Assembly: GCA_024220505.1 (NCBI GenBank)
Contig: JAKZZE010000018.1
Location: 930,001 to 994,000 of the forward strand
Direction: 5' to 3'
DNA length: 64,000 bases
DNA from: Rhizopus arrhizus
Taxonomy: Eukaryota; Mucoromycota; Mucoromycetes; Mucorales; Rhizopodaceae
Shown: in pieces, positions 59,466-64,000 of the stretch
Position numbering within the stretch: position 1 is the stretch's first letter
How the letters are laid out: each line of letters begins with the position of its first letter
Notes under the pieces: generated by a model
Told to the model about the DNA's origin: nothing
Databases searched by the model: none
Seen by the model: the letters and a program-made list of their open reading frames with translations, nothing else
Made by a program: the position numbers and the translations under genes

Positions 59466-61387
59466 TTAAATGTATGCTCTATCCATAGCATTCAATACAG
59501 CAGCTTGAGTAGACATTGCCCAATCAGAATATAGGTCTTGTTTTGCCATAAAGAGATTATCAGGTTGTAAAGCTGTTGATTGTACCACTACAGTTGTTGT
59601 AGGTGGTTCATCTTTATTATGAGTTTTCTCATGCTTGCGCAATGATCTTAAATGGTAATACGCCTTATCACAATTTGGATGTTTACAAAGGTAAGGTCTA
59701 ATGTTTGAATGAATTTTTACATGTGTTGTTAATGAATCAGGTCTAGAAAATCTTTTTCCACAATCTGTTTAAACTGTGTAAGAAAAAAAAAAAAAAGACC
59801 ACTTTTCTTTCTTTTTTTTCACCTGGTTCGGTACAAACAAATGGTCTTTCGCCAGTATGTGTACGTAAATGATTATGCATTTTATGTCTTTTAGTAAAAG
59901 GCTTTTGTTGACGAGCACAATCTTTCCAGCAACAGTAATATTGAGTCTTATGTAAAAATTAGCTCTTTTTTTTCCCGTATTGTGTGAATGTATTTTTACC
60001 TTTCCACTTCCGATATGATCATCTTTTACATGGTTTATTAATTCTTCTATTGTAATAAATTCTTCTATACAATTTTCCCACTGACACGTTTGCATCTCTT
60101 CATCCTCATCATCTTCCACATCATCCTCTACCTCTTCCTTGCTATTATCTACCGGTGAGGACGATCTAACTTTATCCGGCATTTTATGTAGTGCAGTTGT
60201 ATTCCCTTGTATTAATACTCCGTCATCTGTAAAACCAAAGAAAAAAAAAAACGTTATTCAACAAATTCCTTCTTCAAAGCCCCCTTTTGTGTTCTAACCT
60301 TTTAATATGGAATTTTGTGCAACTGACATTGCAACCTCTTTTTCCTTTTCCAATTCAATGACTCTTTGTAATAATTCTTCGTGAGACCAAAGTGAAAGCT
60401 CCTTCATGTCTGGTATAGGTGGGGGTGTTGAAGAGGAGTCTCTTTGGGAATAAATATCTATTTTTCCCATAGATCTGTGTCTTTTTGCCTTCAAAGAGGA
60501 TTTACGTGTTTTGGTCGTTGCTGGTTGTTCTATTGGCTTTTCAGCCATTTCTTTACCCTTTTCAACCATATTTGTGTTGTAAGGAGTTGAAACAGTATGT
60601 CTTCTGGGTAAAGACCTTTTGGCTTTTCTATCAAAGGATTGTTGTTCATTTTGTAGAATAGGTTGTTGAAATAAGTTATTGTTATTATTAGCGGCCATCA
60701 TGTAAGACGTATTAATAGGTGCTACGAAGGTATCCTAACAACCAAAAAAAAAATGCTTGTTTTAGTTATAAAAAGATAAGAAAGAAATTTATGAATGATT
60801 TACCATAGGGCTATTGAGATTCATTATGTGGGAAGTAGGACTCATGAGGTTAATTGGGGAAACTGGTGAAAGGGCTGTATCGATCATCATGGCTGAAGAG
60901 TTTGTTGTAACAGAGTTTATAGATGGGGAATAAATGTTACTGTTCTTATGATTAAACACAGATGTATCCATAGCAGCAATACCGTGATTGGCATTATTAG
61001 GAGGAGCAGTTACATGATCAAAATAATCAAAATCCATTGTTAAATTATTACTTTCAATGAAATTATAATTCGTATCTTGTTGCTGATAATGATGAGGACT
61101 ATAGATTATACTATGGCTTTTAACAACAGGAGTAGTTGTAATATGAGGTATATAAGATTGTCCATAAGACATGTTATATTCTTGTGGGTTTGTCATTGCC
61201 TAAATTATGTAAAATAAGAAGAAAAAAAGAAAAAGAATAGACAATAAAAATATTGAGAAATTTATTTTAAATCTTTTAAATCTAAACTTACAAAGGACAT
61301 TTGAGTTGGTAACTGTGCTACGAGTGATATTTCTAATGAAGCACTTTGATTTTTGTCATCATTGTTAAACATGAAGTTATTTTCCAT
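59466..61387 (-). CDS. C2H2 zinc-finger transcription factor, GLI/ZAP1-like
   Basis: Six exons (61292-61387, 60804-61199, 60299-60734, 60000-60226, 59823-59946, 59466-59764) give 525 residues. The N-terminal ~250 residues are Asn/Ser/Thr-rich. A basic patch (RKAKRSLPRRHT) and a short coiled coil (SHEELLQRVIELEKEKE) precede an acidic stretch. Four C2H2 fingers follow: CQWENCIEEFITIEELINHV, then CWKDCARQQKPFTKRHKMHN, CTEPDCGKRFSRPDSLTTHV and CKHPNCDKAYYHLRSLRKHE. The CxxxxC spacing and TGERPF linker are those of the GLI/ZIC/Zap1 class. The regulon is unknown. Introns split the finger array three times. Confidence 0.88.
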
Positions 61388-61535
61388 TTTATAATAAAAA
61401 AAAAGGAGAAAAAAAAATTAACTTGTCAAGAATTTAAAGTTGAAACAAATATTAAAAAAAAAGGTTTGATTTTAATAAATTTATATAAAAAAAAAAGATA
61501 TAAAGCGTGTGTGGTTGTGTATATAAACAAAAGAT

Positions 61536-62421
61536 TTAAACGCAGACGTTCGCAATTCTTTTTAATTCTCGAAATAAACGATTTTTAGGTAATCCAACCT
61601 AGATTATATATAAATGAGATACAAAAGCGTGCAAATAATAATAATAAAAAGACAACTTACGACATTCCAATAATCACCTTCAATAGATTCAATCAATAAA
61701 GATGCTTCACCTTGAATTCCATAACCACCTGCTTTATCGAATGGTTCTCCTGAATTGATGTCTTTATATTAAAATAAATGTATCACAATTAATAAAAGGT
61801 TATTATTATTATGTATTTCATACAAGCATTAATAATTTCGTCATCTAACTTTGAAAATGTAACATTTGTCTTTTCAACAAATCCAGTTTTTTCTATTTTT
61901 CCATCTTTTTGTTTATAAACAATCTGTACACTTGTCAAAACATAATGAGTAGATCCATTTAATTGATTCAACATATATTGTGCGTGTTCTTTATCGCGTG
62001 GTTTTTCTAATATTTGCTCATCTTTTACCACAATTGTATCTGCACCAATAACAATATCTGCATTAGGTAAGTCTGGATCAATCTTTTACAATTATTATTA
62101 GCGATTTAAAAATAGGACAAAAATAAATTTTAGTTTATTTTACCTCACATCTTTCAAAAATTTCTTTTGCTTTCATATAAGCTGTGTCAGCCACATAATC
62201 AGCTTGTGTTTTATAAGCTGCAGGATTATTCTCATCTGGCTTTAAAGTAGTAACAACTTTAAATTCTATTCCCTTTAAACTTTTGATTATTTATTTATTA
62301 TACTTGTTGTTGTTGTTGTTTTTACCATGTCACCTAATATTTCTTTTCTTCTAGGTGATGCTGATGCTAATATAATTGATTTACAATTAAGTTGTTTTAT
62401 AACAGGTAATTTTAATGGCAT
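61536..62421 (-). CDS. Maf/ASMTL-type nucleoside triphosphate pyrophosphatase
   Basis: Five exons (62326-62421, 62144-62272, 61824-62082, 61661-61761, 61536-61598) give 215 residues. The Maf signature [11 protein letters not shown] (residues ~19-30) is followed by [87 protein letters not shown]. All family motifs, including catalytic GADT and the [10 protein letters not shown] loop, are present. Maf proteins hydrolyse non-canonical or modified NTPs to monophosphates (house-cleaning). It lacks the methyltransferase half of human ASMTL. The acceptor at 62272 was chosen to keep phase 0. Confidence 0.93.
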
Positions 62422-63371
62422 TTCTTTTTATTTTGAATAAAGAGGGGAAAAAAGAAAAAAGAAAAAAAAAAATCAGGAAAAAAAAAAAATTGCTGTGATG
62501 AAAAACAAGGATTTGCGGAAAATTAAAAACACTGTTTATATCTGTAATGCTTTTAGCATAAGAGAAGTAAGAATAGAATAAACAAATAAAAATTTTGTGT
62601 ATTTTTAGATTAAAACCAACACATTAAATACTTGTGACATATTAAACAACACTCCTCTTCGGATTAATCAAATAAATAAAAACTAGAACGCCATTTGACG
62701 TGTCCTACTAGAGTAATATCTTTTTGCTTTGCAAATGATAATTTATGTCCAATAACACAATTGAATCATTTTTATTTAAATTGAAAGCTTAGCTTAAACT
62801 AAATTGCCTCATTTGCCTTAATATTCCTAAAGCATATCACAAAGTGAACTTTATTTTTCACGTTTAATTGCTATCAAGCGAAGCAAAATCAAGGTGAAAC
62901 ACATTTTAGTGGTTGCTAAACGGATATTATTTAAACCGAAATAGCCTTTCATCCGAAAGATAAGATTATGCTTTATTGTTTCGGTTGTGGAGCCATTTTG
63001 AATAATAATAATAGCTCAATAAAAAGTAGTGGCTTATTATCAAGACTAACTTTATATTTATTAATGCGCTTTCACACAGTATTCTTCATGTAAAAAGATA
63101 GTTATGGGAAAACTGTTTAGATCCACTGGCTTTTTTTCCCCTCTTAAATTATAGAAATTGACTTCAAGTAGCAAATGTGCTTGACATTAGGTGAGGCACA
63201 AAAATAATGATTAGTTTAAGATTTACTCTTCTAAAAAGCCATAAGTTTGTATGTTCTTTTTTTATCGCTTTTACTTGGTTTGCTATCTCGGGAAGAAAGC
63301 GTCAACAACTGAATATGTGAGATTACATTTTAGTGAAAGTAAATGATGAAGACGATTGGTAATCCTGTGCC

Positions 63372-63434
<63 letters not shown>

Positions 63435-64000
63435 CTTGTGTCTGTTTGTCTTGAAATGATCATCTAATAAAAACATTAGAATTTGCTCTATTTAGACATG
63501 AATTCTAAAACAGTCTTTATCTTGACTCCATAGAGAATATGTAGGTCATACATAAAAGCCATGCTTATTTTAGCATCCTTTTTTTTTGTAAATAGCATTA
63601 AGCTTATTTTACAATGTTTGTCATAGTAAATATTTTAGGTACTTTTTATTTTAGAAAAAGATGATTTTTTTTTATATATAAAAAATCATCAATAAACAAT
63701 TTCTTTTTTATACCTTTTTTGTGGCGCATTACAAAATATATTATCGATGTTACTTAATTATTGACTTGAGTGGTCTTACAGGCTTTGCTTTATTTATTTA
63801 TTTTTACTCTTATTTCAATTGATGAACTAGACATAGTTTGATTGTTAAAGGATAGTCATTAAATTGGTAGCTTAATCATTTCTTCTTTGATTGTTGGTTG
63901 TGTTATTAAATAAGATAACAACCATATTGTGAACCATAATGCCTCAAAACACTTGGTATTATTTTATGAATTTGTCAATGCAAATATTCAATTTAGCCCA
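62422..64000. other. gene-free AT-rich region
   Basis: About 1.6 kb upstream of the Maf gene, with no coding exon found on either strand. It contains an uninterrupted 57-nt T run (63374-63430) and otherwise plain AT-rich sequence. Confidence 0.5.
63374..63430. repeat. 57-nt T run
   Basis: An uninterrupted T tract, similar in length to the one at 17058-17115. Confidence 0.9.

Overview
This window looks like nuclear chromosomal DNA from a filamentous fungus of the Mucoromycota, probably Mucorales. It is AT-rich and full of T and A homopolymers. The genes carry many short introns (mostly 44-63 nt, GT...AG, often phase 0). Several families are fungal: a CHS3-type chitin synthase, an Ssk1-type response regulator, a Con7-like zinc-finger factor, a DUF8032-type regulator and a Zn2Cys6 factor. 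The assignment rests on gene content and gene architecture; no rRNA or tRNA gene was seen that would fix it. All gene models were built by reading splice sites by eye and checking that phases close. No database search was possible.

Layout, left to right. 1-1834 is gene-free; a DUF8032-type regulator follows (1835-2943, +). Then come a six-exon basic LOC1-like gene (-), a stand-alone Gag-like gene (-), a mitochondrial rhomboid protease (+) and a TPMT-family methyltransferase (-). A Tc1/mariner-type element with 214-bp terminal inverted repeats (8576-10222) sits directly upstream of the methyltransferase and upstream of a divergent Zn2Cys6 regulator. Next are a SAP-domain THO1/SARNP-like protein (+), a CH-kinase-C1 protein of the septation-kinase type (-), a 2.1-kb gene-free stretch, a homeodomain factor (+), a DDX20-type helicase (-), a BUD20-type zinc-finger protein (+), SCO1 (-), a membrane-anchored SSK1-type response regulator (+), a membrane-anchored RBR E3 ligase (-), a CON7-like factor (-), a multi-KH RNA-binding protein (-) and a YDJ1-type Hsp40 (+).

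The second half carries a divergent pair of 26S proteasome lid genes, RPN6 (-) and RPN7 (+). APC2 (-), chitin synthase (-), a STE20/PAK-like kinase (+), an EAPP homologue (-) and VMA7 (+) follow. Then come a short NOT1-like protein (-), HEL2/ZNF598 (-), SEC24 (+), a GLI/ZAP1-like zinc-finger factor (-) and a Maf-type nucleotide pyrophosphatase (-). The last 1.6 kb is gene-free.

Functional threads: protein quality control and ubiquitin (RPN6, RPN7, APC2, RBR, HEL2, YDJ1); RNA metabolism and ribosome assembly (LOC1-like, BUD20, DDX20, THO1-like, KH, NOT1-like); mitochondria (rhomboid, SCO1); signalling to growth and wall (SSK1-type, septation-type kinase, STE20-type kinase, chitin synthase); and six transcription factors. 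This is mostly conserved housekeeping sequence. The least expected items are the membrane-anchored Ssk1 protein with a histidine-kinase-like part lacking the histidine, the CH-kinase-C1 fusion, the short NOT1-like protein, the Gag-derived gene and the nested-repeat transposon.
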